From assembly GCF_016008875.1 (NCBI RefSeq), contig NZ_JADTQG010000007.1, positions 124,001 to 188,000 on the forward strand: a stretch of DNA of 64,000 bases, in the 5' to 3' direction. This document shows positions 56,990 to 64,000 of this stretch, piece after piece (position 1 is the stretch's first letter; the number at the start of each line of letters is the position of its first letter). The notes under the pieces were generated by a model. It was not told the DNA's origin. It worked only from the letters and a program-made list of their open reading frames with translations, and ran no database searches. This DNA comes from Ectopseudomonas mendocina. GTDB lineage: Bacteria; Pseudomonadota; Gammaproteobacteria; Pseudomonadales; Pseudomonadaceae. The position numbers and the translations under genes were made by a program.

Positions 56990-57056
56990 GGCAGGCATCC
57001 AATTGGGAGAGAATGGGCGCTGTTATATCACACAGCCTGACTTCGGAGACTGCCGC

Positions 57057-57647
57057 ATGCCCGCATCCACCTCCCTTCCCGCCTGTTCGGTGCTGCTGCT
57101 TTCCGGTGGCCGCGGCCAACGCATGGGTGGGCGAGACAAGGGGCTGATCGAATGGCGAGGCCAGCCGCTGATCGCCTGGCTGCACGACCTGACCAGGCCG
57201 TTGAGCGACGACTTGATCATCTCCTGCAATCGCAACACCGAGCGCTACGCAGCCTATGCCGACCAACTGGTCGCCGATGCGGACCAGGACTTTCAAGGGC
57301 CGCTGGCCGGCATTCGCGCCGGCATGGCCGCGGCGCGCCACGAGCAGATGCTGGTGCTGCCCTGCGATGCGCCGCTGGTGGACCGCGCACTGATCGAATC
57401 GCTTCTCGCCCACGCCGGCAGCCGGCCGGTGGTGATTCGCCAGGGCAGCTATTGGCAACCACTTTTCTGCCTGCTGCCGACACGATTTAAGGATGACCTG
57501 GAGCAAGCCTGGCACGCCGGCGAACGCAGCCCGCAACGCTGGTTCGGCAGGCTGTCGCCCGTGGCGATCGACTGCGCCCTGGACGACCTCCGGCTAGCCA
57601 ACCTGAACACACCGGAAACGCTCGCGGAAAACGCAGCCCCCAATTGA
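57057..57647 (+). CDS. mobA: Molybdenum cofactor guanylyltransferase
   Basis: Adds GMP to molybdenum cofactor to give the bis-MGD form. It has 196 residues. The nucleotide-binding loop is [20 protein letters not shown] (near residue 12), and later segments are [15 protein letters not shown] and [12 protein letters not shown]. The frame is open far upstream, but the ATG at 57057 ([10 protein letters not shown]) follows CGGAG and precedes the family domain. It is divergent from moaB-moeA, sharing a roughly 67-base region. Confidence 0.92.
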   Translation: MPASTSLPACSVLLLSGGRGQRMGGRDKGLIEWRGQPLIAWLHDLTRPLSDDLIISCNRNTERYAAYADQLVADADQDFQGPLAGIRAGMAAARHEQMLVLPCDAPLVDRALIESLLAHAGSRPVVIRQGSYWQPLFCLLPTRFKDDLEQAWHAGERSPQRWFGRLSPVAIDCALDDLRLANLNTPETLAENAAPN

Positions 57648-57732
57648 AGCGCAACGCCCTAAGCGGAACTCATACGACAGTTTTACGTCAGAGCGAGGGT
57701 ATGGCACTTATTTGAATGCAAGGAGACAGACC

Positions 57733-57954
57733 ATGACCAAACGGATCATCCCCGCCCTGCTGATGACTATCGGCCTCGCTGCACTGGCCGGCTGTTCCAC
57801 GCCGTCGGTGATCACGCTGAACGACGGGCGTGAGATCCAGACCGTGGACAAGCCGAAGTTCGATGAAGACTCCGGCTTCTACGAATTCGAGCAACTCGAC
57901 GGCAAGCGCGCCACGATCAACAAGGATCAGGTGCAGACCGTCAAGGATCTCTGA
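57733..57954 (+). CDS. Small YgdI/YgdR-family lipoprotein
   Basis: A 73-residue lipoprotein with lipobox LAALAGCS (Cys at about 21), followed by a small beta-rich domain (TLNDGREIQTVDKPKFDEDS) typical of YgdI/YgdR proteins. It is probably anchored in the outer membrane; the role is unknown. AGGAGA precedes the ATG at 57733. Confidence 0.85.
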   Translation: MTKRIIPALLMTIGLAALAGCSTPSVITLNDGREIQTVDKPKFDEDSGFYEFEQLDGKRATINKDQVQTVKDL

Positions 57955-57982
57955 GCCCGGACCTGAGGCACTGCTGACAGAC

Positions 57983-58000
57983 ACCGGGGCTCGCCCCGGT
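57983..58000. terminator. Perfect hairpin after the small lipoprotein gene
   Basis: ACCGGGG and CCCCGGT pair around CTCG, 29 bases after the lipoprotein stop. No T run follows, so it is a weak candidate terminator. Confidence 0.4.
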
Positions 58001-58045
58001 TGCAAAAAGGGATGATTGGCCTACAGATTTTTTCAGGCTAACCCC

Positions 58046-58073
58046 TTGTGCAGTAAAAGTTTTTCGGTAGAAT
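58046..58073 (+). promoter_or_regulatory. Sigma70-type promoter for tRNA-Pro
   Basis: TTGTGC at 58046-58051 and TAGAAT at 58068-58073 are 16 bases apart. The -10 box ends 10 bases before the first base of the tRNA. Confidence 0.55.
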
Positions 58074-58083
58074 ACGCCTCATT

Positions 58084-58160
58084 CGGAGTGTAGCGCAGCT
58101 TGGTAGCGCGTCTCGTTCGGGACGAGAAGGTCGCAGGTTCGAATCCTGTCTCTCCGACCA
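58084..58160 (+). tRNA. tRNA-Pro(CGG), 3' end is a likely attachment site
   Basis: A 77-base cloverleaf with encoded CCA. The anticodon loop TTCGGGA reads CGG (codon CCG, proline), closed by TCTCG/CGAGA. The T loop is GTTCGAATC and the D arm AGCGCAGCTTGGTAGCGC. The acceptor stem CGGAGTG pairs with CTCTCCG except for a T-T mismatch at positions 6 and 67. An integrase gene follows 168 bases downstream in the same direction, the usual arrangement when an element inserts into the 3' end of a tRNA gene. Confidence 0.95.
58137..58160 (+). other. Probable attL core (tRNA-Pro 3' end)
   Basis: The T arm and acceptor end of the tRNA gene are the usual crossover segment for P4-type integrases. The prophage lies to the right and the second copy (attR) is outside this window. 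This is inferred from the tRNA-integrase arrangement; the exact core is unknown. Confidence 0.5.
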
Positions 58161-58201
58161 AATAACAGTTCACAGCAGTACACAGCTGTTACTGAGTCCT
58201 T

Positions 58202-58230
58202 AAGAAAGCCCGCCACGTGCGGGCTTTCTT
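58202..58230 (+). terminator. Rho-independent terminator after tRNA-Pro
   Basis: AAGAAAGCCCGC (58202-58213) pairs with GCGGGCTTTCTT (58219-58230), and GTTTCT follows. It sits between the tRNA and the integrase gene. Confidence 0.7.
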
Positions 58231-58328
58231 GTTTCTATCTGTTTATTTCTGTTCACGCCTACACCTACCCACCGTGTATCCCTGCGTGTATCCTCGGGAA
58301 AAGATAGAACCCAGGGGATACAAAGCCC

Positions 58329-59558
58329 ATGAAACGCGCCGAAATCAAGCGCCGCCCACTCGCTGACACCACCCTGCTCAACCTCGAGCCAGAGGCTACT
58401 GAGTACCGCGAATTAGACGGCCAGGGCCTGTATTTCCGAGTCAAGCCAGACGGCCAGAAGTCCTGGCAGCTGCGTTACAAGAAGCCGGATGGGAAGTGGT
58501 CGTGGCTCGGCATTGGTGGCTATCCAGCGGTCAGCGGCGCACAGGCGCGCCAGAAAGCCGCCGAACTACGAGCAGATGCGGCGGCAGGCAAGAACCCGAT
58601 CGCCTCGAAGCAGGCGCGCAAAGCCGCCGAAGAGGCGACGGCCAACAACAAGTTCGAGCCATTGGCGCGCGAGTGGTTCGAAGGTCGGCAGGCCCGCTGG
58701 GAGTCCGGTACTGCCAAAAGGATCATCGGCGCCCTTGAACTGCACGTCTTCCCCGTATTCGGCAAACGTCCCTATGCCGATATCACCCCCATGGAGTGGT
58801 TGGACTTCTTCAGGGGCATGGAGAAGAAAGGCATCCTCGACCAGATGAGCAATGTGCGCCGCTATTGCATGGATATCTACGACCTGGCCTGGACGACGGG
58901 AAGAGCTCAACACAACCCCATCGAGAGGCTGCACAAACATCTCCTGACCAAGGAAGTGGAGAACTATGCGCACGTTACCGCAGCCGAGTTGCCAGCGCTA
59001 TTGCGCGCGATCAACGCCTATCCGCATGCCCATGACATTCGACTCGGCCTGCAGCTGCTGATGCTGACTGCGGTTCGCCCCAGCGAACTTCGAGAAGCCC
59101 CTTGGACCGAGTTCGACCTGGAGCAAGGCACCTGGACGATTCCAGCCGAGCGCATGAAGAAGCGCCGCGAGCACGTTGTACCGCTCTCACGTCAGGCCCT
59201 GGAAGCGCTGCAAGAACTGAAGAAGCTGACCGGTGCCTACTCCCTGCTCTTCCCTGGCCGCAACGATCGCACCAAACCACGTAGCAATATGGCATTCAAC
59301 ATGGCGCTGCGACGGCTGGGCTACCAAGGCCAGCAGACCGGTCACGGCTTCCGCCACATTGCATCGACCATCCTGCGCGAGAAAGGCTTTCTCAAGGATC
59401 ACGTCGAAGCGCAGCTCGCTCATGCCGAGGATGGCGTCGCCGGCGTCTACAACAAGGCCATCTACCTGGAGCAGCGCCGCGAGATGATGCAGTGGTATGC
59501 CGATCATCTCGATACACTAGCGGCCGGCAACGTGGTAGCCATCAAGCGCATGGCGTAA
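58329..59558 (+). CDS. P4-type tyrosine integrase
   Basis: A 409-residue site-specific recombinase. The N-terminal DUF4102 arm-binding domain (about 1-95, with YFRVKPDGQKSWQLRYKKPDG) is typical of P4-like and island integrases. The catalytic residues are Arg in TAVRPSELREAPW, HGFRHIASTILR (His-x-x-Arg) and the Tyr in GVYNKAIYLEQRREMM. It lies just after tRNA-Pro, pointing into the element. The ATG at 58329 is preceded by GGGGATACAAAGCCC, a weak site. Confidence 0.93.
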   Translation: MKRAEIKRRPLADTTLLNLEPEATEYRELDGQGLYFRVKPDGQKSWQLRYKKPDGKWSWLGIGGYPAVSGAQARQKAAELRADAAAGKNPIASKQARKAAEEATANNKFEPLAREWFEGRQARWESGTAKRIIGALELHVFPVFGKRPYADITPMEWLDFFRGMEKKGILDQMSNVRRYCMDIYDLAWTTGRAQHNPIERLHKHLLTKEVENYAHVTAAELPALLRAINAYPHAHDIRLGLQLLMLTAVRPSELREAPWTEFDLEQGTWTIPAERMKKRREHVVPLSRQALEALQELKKLTGAYSLLFPGRNDRTKPRSNMAFNMALRRLGYQGQQTGHGFRHIASTILREKGFLKDHVEAQLAHAEDGVAGVYNKAIYLEQRREMMQWYADHLDTLAAGNVVAIKRMA

Positions 59559-59608
59559 CGCAAGAGGTGGTCACTCTGACCGATCCCTTTCAGACTGATG
59601 GGCTGTTT

Positions 59609-59743
59609 CATCCGTGACAACGTGACAACCCGCGTCACTGCTGGTCTGCGACGCTTTTTTATCCGCGACAGATTGGCCCGGTGTCGCGGATGAAAAATCG
59701 CTAGAGGTCGCGCCATTGCTGGGTTGTCGCGCTGTCGCGGATG
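59609..59743. repeat. Nested inverted repeats with four ATCCGYGACA elements
   Basis: The outer repeat is CATCCGTGACAACGTGACAA(CCC) at 59609-59631, matching the complement of 59721-59743 at 20 of 23 bases (three transitions). Inside it, ATCCGCGACA at 59661-59670 faces TGTCGCGGAT at 59682-59691, flanked by runs of T and A. It fills most of the 328-base gene-free space between the integrase and the next gene. The inner part could also be a terminator for the integrase; the outer arms suggest a binding-site array. Confidence 0.7.
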
Positions 59744-59886
59744 GATTACCGCTCCGGCCGTAACAGCGGTCTGGTTTTTCGAACCAAGATGACGCAGATA
59801 TAGCCCTCCGCCCGTCACCAGATTCCCAGTCATAAACCAGCAATGCTAGCCTTCAGCCATATCTTCCCGGCCATGGGGTCAATGGA

Positions 59887-60426
59887 ATGAAAATCACCGT
59901 TACCATTCTTGTAGCCCTGCTGAGCTCGGCCACAGCGCATGCGCAGATATTCAAATGCACAGGAAACGACGGTTCTGTCAGTTTCTCATCCGTGCCATGC
60001 CCGACTGATCAAGGCGCATCGCAATATCTCGGAGAAGCTCAGAAGGGCCAAGCTGAGAGCAGCTCTGACGTGACTGCCAGTAATCTCCGCGCGGCAGAGA
60101 TCATGAGGGAAGGCAGAACCTCAACTGCACCTAGTGCCGGTGGCGGCCTGACCATTATCCCCGACAACACGAAAGGACGATTCGCTGATCGCGAGCGCGA
60201 AGCACGCCGCAAGGCAAGAGAGGGGTCCGGCGAGGTGCGCATTCGCACCAACTGCTTCAATTACGGCCAGGTGAAAGACTGCTACGACTCAGAAGGCGGC
60301 AGGTACCGCACAATCAACAACGGTGGCTACTCGCACACCTATGGCAGGGACGGTGCCGGCAACAGGGTCCGCATCAACTCTGACCCTAACGGTAACGGCA
60401 CCACCCGCATCATTCCGGCCGACTAA
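59887..60426 (+). CDS. Exported DUF4124 protein in prophage
   Basis: A 179-residue protein with a signal peptide (residues 1-19, ATAHAQ) and a DUF4124 domain (QIFKCTGNDGSVSFSSVPCP, near residues 20-39). A hydrophilic Arg-rich linker and a C-terminal part with CFNYGQVKDCYDSEGG follow; four cysteines suggest disulfides. DUF4124 proteins are exported and have no known role. Placed between the integrase and convergent late genes, it may be lysogenic cargo. The start follows GGGGTCAATGGA. Confidence 0.8.
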   Translation: MKITVTILVALLSSATAHAQIFKCTGNDGSVSFSSVPCPTDQGASQYLGEAQKGQAESSSDVTASNLRAAEIMREGRTSTAPSAGGGLTIIPDNTKGRFADREREARRKAREGSGEVRIRTNCFNYGQVKDCYDSEGGRYRTINNGGYSHTYGRDGAGNRVRINSDPNGNGTTRIIPAD

Positions 60427-60553
60427 ATCCCCCAACCGGTGATTCCGAACAGGTAAATCGAACCCTACAGGGGGTCGGCTGTAAACGTCTCGCCTCCACT
60501 TACTCCGTGTGAAACGGAAGAAGTGTCGATAGGCTTACTGAGGCCGAGTATTT

Positions 60554-60576
60554 CTTCGTCCGAAATTCGGACGAAG
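60554..60576. repeat. Perfect 11-base-arm palindrome around A
   Basis: CTTCGTCCGAA-A-TTCGGACGAAG. A second palindrome with the same GACGAA-A-TTCGTC core follows at 60615-60629. They lie between the DUF4124 gene and the end of a convergent phage gene. They could be operator sites or two-way terminators. Confidence 0.65.
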
Positions 60577-60614
60577 CCAGGATATGGGCGTCATTAAACC
60601 TTTGATGGGACTGC

Positions 60615-60629
60615 CGACGAAATTCGTCG
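60615..60629. repeat. Second small palindrome, CGACGAAATTCGTCG
   Basis: Arms CGACGAA and TTCGTCG around a central A, 38 bases after the palindrome at 60554-60576, which shares the GAAATTC core. Confidence 0.55.
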
Positions 60630-60643
60630 TAACTCGCTGGGCC

Positions 60644-61243
60644 TCACTCCCCCAGCAACCGCCGCAACCGCTCTTCGTAGGGCTCGTCATGCTCTCGCTC
60701 ATCAAGGTTGTAAGCCTGGCGCTCCAGGGCGATGAGCGTCTTCAGCGTCTCGGCCAGCTCTCGCATGATCTTGGTGCGGTTCGGTAGAGCGATGATCTTG
60801 TGGTAAAGGTCGTTCAGCCGGTCGTTCCCGAAGGCGTCTGGGCTGCGCATCATCTCGCCCAGCGACTCGGCCAGATCGCGGTGATCGGTCAGTTGCTCCA
60901 GCTCTTCCAGCAGCTTGTTGGTCAGGCCGCGCGAGCGGCGAATATCGGCCCGGTGAGCCATCCGCACGTTGACGATGGCCTCGGCACTGGCCTCGACGAT
61001 CTGCCGCTCAGTTTCCGCCGATTTGCTGGAAACCTCGCTGGAAACCTCCCGCTTGGAAACCAGCGCATCAGCTTTCGCCCGGATCTTCGCCTTCAGATCG
61101 CGCGCCCACCCTTCAGCCCTGGCCCGCTTGCCGATCGCCGTGTGCGTGCAGCCGTGCCGGCCGGCCATCTCCCGAATGGAAAGCACGCCGGCGCGGTAGT
61201 CGCGTTCGATCGCTTCCCAGTCAAAAGCCTTCTTACTGCCCAT
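60644..61243 (-). CDS. Phage terminase small-subunit-like DNA-binding protein
   Basis: A 199-residue protein with an N-terminal helix-turn-helix (FDWEAIERDYRAGVLSIREM then GCTHTAIGKRARAEGWARDL) and a long helical C-terminal part ending ALPNRTKIMRELAETLKTLI then ALERQAYNLDERE. Proteins of this form are often called terminase small subunits in Pseudomonas phages. The ATG at 61243 (MGSKKAFDWEAIERDY) is within the upstream gene's end, an 11-base overlap. The longer frame lacks a better start. Confidence 0.65.
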   Translation of the reverse strand: MGSKKAFDWEAIERDYRAGVLSIREMAGRHGCTHTAIGKRARAEGWARDLKAKIRAKADALVSKREVSSEVSSKSAETERQIVEASAEAIVNVRMAHRADIRRSRGLTNKLLEELEQLTDHRDLAESLGEMMRSPDAFGNDRLNDLYHKIIALPNRTKIMRELAETLKTLIALERQAYNLDEREHDEPYEERLRRLLGE

Positions 61244-61586
61244 CAGGTCGAGCCTCAACGTCGGTACCAGACCGGCGGGCATTCGCTGCCAGGGCTCTCA
61301 GCACCTCGAGCAACCGCTCGCCCCGAGCACTGTCCAGCCCAAGCTGTCGGCGCTCGAGGCTGATCAGCTCTCGCAAAGCGATCGACAGGTCACGCAGCAC
61401 AACTGCTCGCCCGGGCAGAGCGAGCGACTGCTGCAGGCGAAGCTCAGGCCCTGCCAACTCTCTCGTTTCTGTATCGATCTCTGCAGCCAGCTGATCCAAT
61501 GCCGCGCGCACCAGTTCTAGCGCGCGTTGGGTGTCCCCAGTTTTGGGGAGACGGTCGAGTGCCCCGGCTCTCTCCAAGATATCCAT
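61233..61586 (-). CDS. Phage protein related to the C-terminal half of the terminase-like protein
   Basis: A 117-residue protein. Its C-terminal part (LALPGRAVVLRDLSIALREL then ISLERRQLGLD) aligns with the terminase-like neighbour (IALPNRTKIMRELAETLKTL then IALERQAYNLD), so the two are paralogs over this region. It lacks a helix-turn-helix of its own. The ATG at 61586 shares TGATG with the stop of the upstream HTH gene, which makes the pair look like a split version of the longer neighbour. Confidence 0.65.
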   Translation of the reverse strand: MDILERAGALDRLPKTGDTQRALELVRAALDQLAAEIDTETRELAGPELRLQQSLALPGRAVVLRDLSIALRELISLERRQLGLDSARGERLLEVLRALAANARRSGTDVEARPDGQ

Positions 61587-61855
61587 CAGTGCAGCCCTCG
61601 ATGATTGAAGGTAGTTTTTCTCAGGCGAGGATCCAGGGCTTCCGCCCATGACCAACCACGGTAACGCCGCTTCCTGACGGTCTCCCAGCTCACGCCAAGC
61701 TCTTCGGCCCATTCCTTGGCCGTCTTGGTCACCTGCAGAGTCAGCGCTCCCTCTTTCGAGCCAAGCTCCCTGATCCACTCCTCTACCGGCTTGGTCATCG
61801 GTAACGTCAACGGGAGTTCCTGATGGCAGAACACGTCATCACGATGCTGTCTCAT
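61586..61855 (-). CDS. Small phage HTH protein
   Basis: An 89-residue protein with a helix-turn-helix (TKTAKEWAEELGVSWETVRK then RRYRGWSWAEALDP). The ATG at 61855 follows AGGAGGGCGAG, a strong ribosome site; a later ATG at 61798 lacks one. It begins 9 bases after the upstream large protein gene and ends overlapping the next gene. It is the DNA-binding half of the HTH + helical-tail pair. Confidence 0.65.
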   Translation of the reverse strand: MRQHRDDVFCHQELPLTLPMTKPVEEWIRELGSKEGALTLQVTKTAKEWAEELGVSWETVRKRRYRGWSWAEALDPRLRKTTFNHRGLH

Positions 61856-61864
61856 CTCGCCCTC

Positions 61865-64000
61865 CTACTCTGCTTTCGCTTGAATGCGCCACTCACGGTC
61901 GCCGGTCTTGGCCACTGTGTAGGCATCGGGATCGAGCAGGCCGCGCCGAGCCTGGTTGGCTCCCGGCACGCTCTTGTAGGTCTTGGCCATGGCCTGCTGC
62001 TCACGCTGCGCAAGGGCGATCGCTTGCTTGGCTGCGGCCCTGGTAGACCCCGTCTCCCGCGCTATTTCGTCAGCATCGAGCGGATAGTCGGTTCGCATGC
62101 GCTCCCGCACAGTCGGCAGAAGGGATTGCACCGTCGGACGGGCCTCGCGTCCGGTAGTACCCTGGACGGCGCCAGCACTGGCCCCGCCAGTGATCAGCAA
62201 GGGCGGCGCCGACGGCCTGGTGGCCTCCGCAGCAGCTCGCTGCGCACGTCCGAGCCCATCAGGGCGAGTCAGCACATCAGCCACGGCCTGATCGGAACGA
62301 GAGCGAATGGTGTCACGCAGGCTGCGGCCGGCCTTGCCAACGAACTGGCTGAACAGATTCCCGACAGGCGTACCAGCCAGCGCACTCAGCACCAGATCGC
62401 CGCCTACGCTGTCAGCATCGGCCATCTCTGCAGCACGGCGTGCGGTAGCGCTATTACCCAGGCTGCGCCCTGCCGTGGTGGACGCGCTCACCTCGAAGTC
62501 CAGCAGATCGCTCCAACGCTGGCGAGAAGCGTCGTCCGGCAGCATGGCCGCCACCTTGGCGCGCATTTCCTTGCTGCGCAGGTATTTGGTCACGTCGGCC
62601 ATCTTCGCCGGGTCGTTGCCCATCTTGTTGACGATCGCCGACACAGCGCCGATGCGAAAGCCCTCGAGTTCAGACGGGCTCAGTCTGCCGAGGTTGGCGG
62701 CCAGCTCCTCGGCGCTGATGTTCCGGCTCAGGATCGTCCGGCCATTCTCTACAGCGTCGATGAACTGACTTGGCCCGGCCCAAGCCGCTCGAGCCTGACG
62801 ATAGGTCGGGCTGTGCTTATCCATGATGCCGAGCAGTCGCTCTCGGATATCCTTGATGACCCGAGCTTCGCCGTAGTCACCAGCACGCTCAAGGGTGCCG
62901 ATTTTGCTATCCAGCGACTTTTTGACCAGATCCAGATCACCAGTCGACGGGACGTCCTTCACCGTGAAAGAACCGTCCTCTTTCAGATCGATGAATTTCC
63001 CTTGAAAAGTTCTACCCTCGTTCGCCGCACGACGCGCCGCGAGCCTGTATCCCTCCTGCATCGCCGGGCGCTCGAATATTTTTTCCAACTCATGCGACCA
63101 GGGCACGGCCTCGCTGTAAGCTCGCTGGTAGAGCGGCTGGGCATCACGTGAGCGCTGCGCCATTGCGTCTTCCAACGCCTGACGTGCACTGCGCTGATTA
63201 CCGGTGGCGCGGCCAAGATCTTCAGCCGCACGGCTGAAGCTGTCGCGCTCGCTCTTGGTCAACTCCTGCAGCGCCTCGGTGAGCCGTTGGGGCTGCCCCT
63301 GCTGCCGCTCCGTAAGCACTGGAATTACCTGCGAACGGCCAGCGCCTGGCGTCTGCGCCACGCGCTCGAGCAGCCCCTGAACGTTCTCCCCGCCGGCGTC
63401 GGCGGGCATGGCAGCACCAGGGTAGCGCTGCTGCAGCTCATCAGCCTGGCGACGGAACTGGTCGACGCTCATGCCGTCACGCTCCAGCGCGCGTTCCACC
63501 TGCTGCACCGCCGAGCGCTCAGGTGATCGCATGGCGCCAGCCGCAGCCCGGCCACCCATCAGCACCAGTGGAATGCCGGCACCGATTGCAGCGCCAGTGG
63601 TCATTCCATCAACAGCGCCTGGCAATCGCTCCAGCAAATCGCCTTCAGCAGAACCAAGGCCGTAGGCAGCACCATACGCACCACCCACAGCAGCCCCTTC
63701 ACCGGCCGTTCGCAGCAGGCTCGGGGCTGCCTGGGTAACAGGTATTTGAGAGGCGGCACGCGACACCGGCCCAGCGGCAGTACGGCCTGCAGATGGCAGC
63801 AGAGAAGCCCCACCCGTGACCAACATAGGAAGCAGACCACCAGTGATGCCGCCAGCGGCGCTGGCCATGGGGTTCTTCTCACGCGCCTGGCGATCAAGTG
63901 CCCGCTCGCCCTCGACGTTGCGATCGTAGCGCTCACGCCAGGTATCACCGTCATTGCCACTTCCGATGACAGGGTTCAGTGTTGCCGACAGCGCGCTACT
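61865..64000 (-). CDS. Large Ala/Gly-rich phage virion-associated protein (5' end outside window)
   Basis: The frame is open from 64000 down to the stop at 61865, giving at least 711 residues; no start is needed inside the window. An ATG occurs at 63868, but the codons before it are coding-like. The protein has Gly/Ala-rich hydrophobic stretches (AAGGITGGLLPMLVTGGASL; GMTTGAAIGAGIPLVLMGGR) near the window edge, then long charged helical parts. It resembles virion or DNA-ejection proteins in composition only. It heads the minus-strand block with three small genes. The identity is uncertain. Confidence 0.55.
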   Translation of the reverse strand, partial: SSALSATLNPVIGSGNDGDTWRERYDRNVEGERALDRQAREKNPMASAAGGITGGLLPMLVTGGASLLPSAGRTAAGPVSRAASQIPVTQAAPSLLRTAGEGAAVGGAYGAAYGLGSAEGDLLERLPGAVDGMTTGAAIGAGIPLVLMGGRAAAGAMRSPERSAVQQVERALERDGMSVDQFRRQADELQQRYPGAAMPADAGGENVQGLLERVAQTPGAGRSQVIPVLTERQQGQPQRLTEALQELTKSERDSFSRAAEDLGRATGNQRSARQALEDAMAQRSRDAQPLYQRAYSEAVPWSHELEKIFERPAMQEGYRLAARRAANEGRTFQGKFIDLKEDGSFTVKDVPSTGDLDLVKKSLDSKIGTLERAGDYGEARVIKDIRERLLGIMDKHSPTYRQARAAWAGPSQFIDAVENGRTILSRNISAEELAANLGRLSPSELEGFRIGAVSAIVNKMGNDPAKMADVTKYLRSKEMRAKVAAMLPDDASRQRWSDLLDFEVSASTTAGRSLGNSATARRAAEMADADSVGGDLVLSALAGTPVGNLFSQFVGKAGRSLRDTIRSRSDQAVADVLTRPDGLGRAQRAAAEATRPSAPPLLITGGASAGAVQGTTGREARPTVQSLLPTVRERMRTDYPLDADEIARETGSTRAAAKQAIALAQREQQAMAKTYKSVPGANQARRGLLDPDAYTVAKTGDREWRIQAKAE

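Noticed and set aside
61823..63151. 442-codon plus frame opposite the phage large protein
   Set aside because: Antisense to a continuous frame that extends past the window end; no start signal and shadow composition.
58084..64000. Second tRNA-Pro 3' end (attR) inside the window
   Set aside because: No second copy of the T arm plus acceptor sequence was seen, so the element extends beyond the window.

Overview
The window is about 64 kb of high-GC gammaproteobacterial chromosome. Protein sequences and gene neighbourhoods point to Pseudomonas, and from memory most resemble the P. mendocina/oleovorans/alcaligenes side of the genus. Gene order over about 24-53 kb matches my recollection of the P. 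aeruginosa PAO1 region that runs from the oligopeptidase/HIT/YcgL/rnd genes to the cob operon. The intergenic spaces hold several families of palindromic repeats typical of this genus. Both window edges cut a gene.

Layout. (1) 0-3.4 kb: the end of a LapB-type ABC exporter and its LapC/HlyD partner, a type I secretion system for a large adhesin. (2) 3.5-8.4 kb: a DTW-domain tRNA modification enzyme, an Aer-like energy-taxis receptor, a LysR regulator and a CSS-EAL cyclic-di-GMP phosphodiesterase, all on the minus strand. (3) 8.6-15 kb: a guanidino-acid catabolic cluster (gbuA, a YjiH-type membrane protein, a thiamine-diphosphate decarboxylase, an NCS1 permease), then an MBL-fold hydrolase gene broken by an in-frame TAA. 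(4) 15-24 kb: aceK with a small ORF, an EamA exporter, cysK, and a DUF748 / MoxR ATPase / VWA module. (5) 23-41.8 kb: mostly housekeeping genes, including a glutamine amidotransferase, a HIT protein, oligopeptidase B, YajD, a peptidase M61-like protein, YcgN, YcgL, RNase D, an SMP-30-like lactonase, a spermidine-synthase-like protein, GdhA, an acyltransferase, a sulfurtransferase and a FadL porin. (6) 41.8-44.2 kb: a periplasmic glutathione peroxidase, an MFS transporter with a coupled 41-residue membrane protein, and a MarR regulator whose likely operator abuts its own start codon. (7) 44.3-53.5 kb: a ten-gene cobalamin operon behind a cobalamin riboswitch. (8) 53.5-58 kb: a small HNH protein, two tandem NlpC/P60 lipoproteins, moeA-moaB divergent from mobA, and a small YgdI-like lipoprotein. 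(9) 58-64 kb: tRNA-Pro(CGG), which looks like an attachment site, followed directly by a P4-type integrase and the left end of a prophage.

How the genes work together. The gbu cluster can feed guanidino compounds to 4-aminobutyrate and urea. The cob operon covers the adenosylation-to-cobalamin half of B12 synthesis, including lower-ligand synthesis (bluB). The moeA/moaB/mobA genes make molybdenum cofactor. The prophage end carries an integrase, a possible cargo gene for an exported DUF4124 protein, a set of unusual inverted repeats, and a convergent minus-strand block. That block includes what look like two related versions of a small-terminase-type protein, one of them split over two genes, and a long Ala/Gly-rich protein.

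I did not find a clear, wholly new defence or metabolic system. The most unusual parts are the prophage left end (nested inverted repeats, paired palindromes, duplicated terminase-like genes), the gbu cluster with an uncharacterised transporter-like protein, and the MBL nonsense codon.
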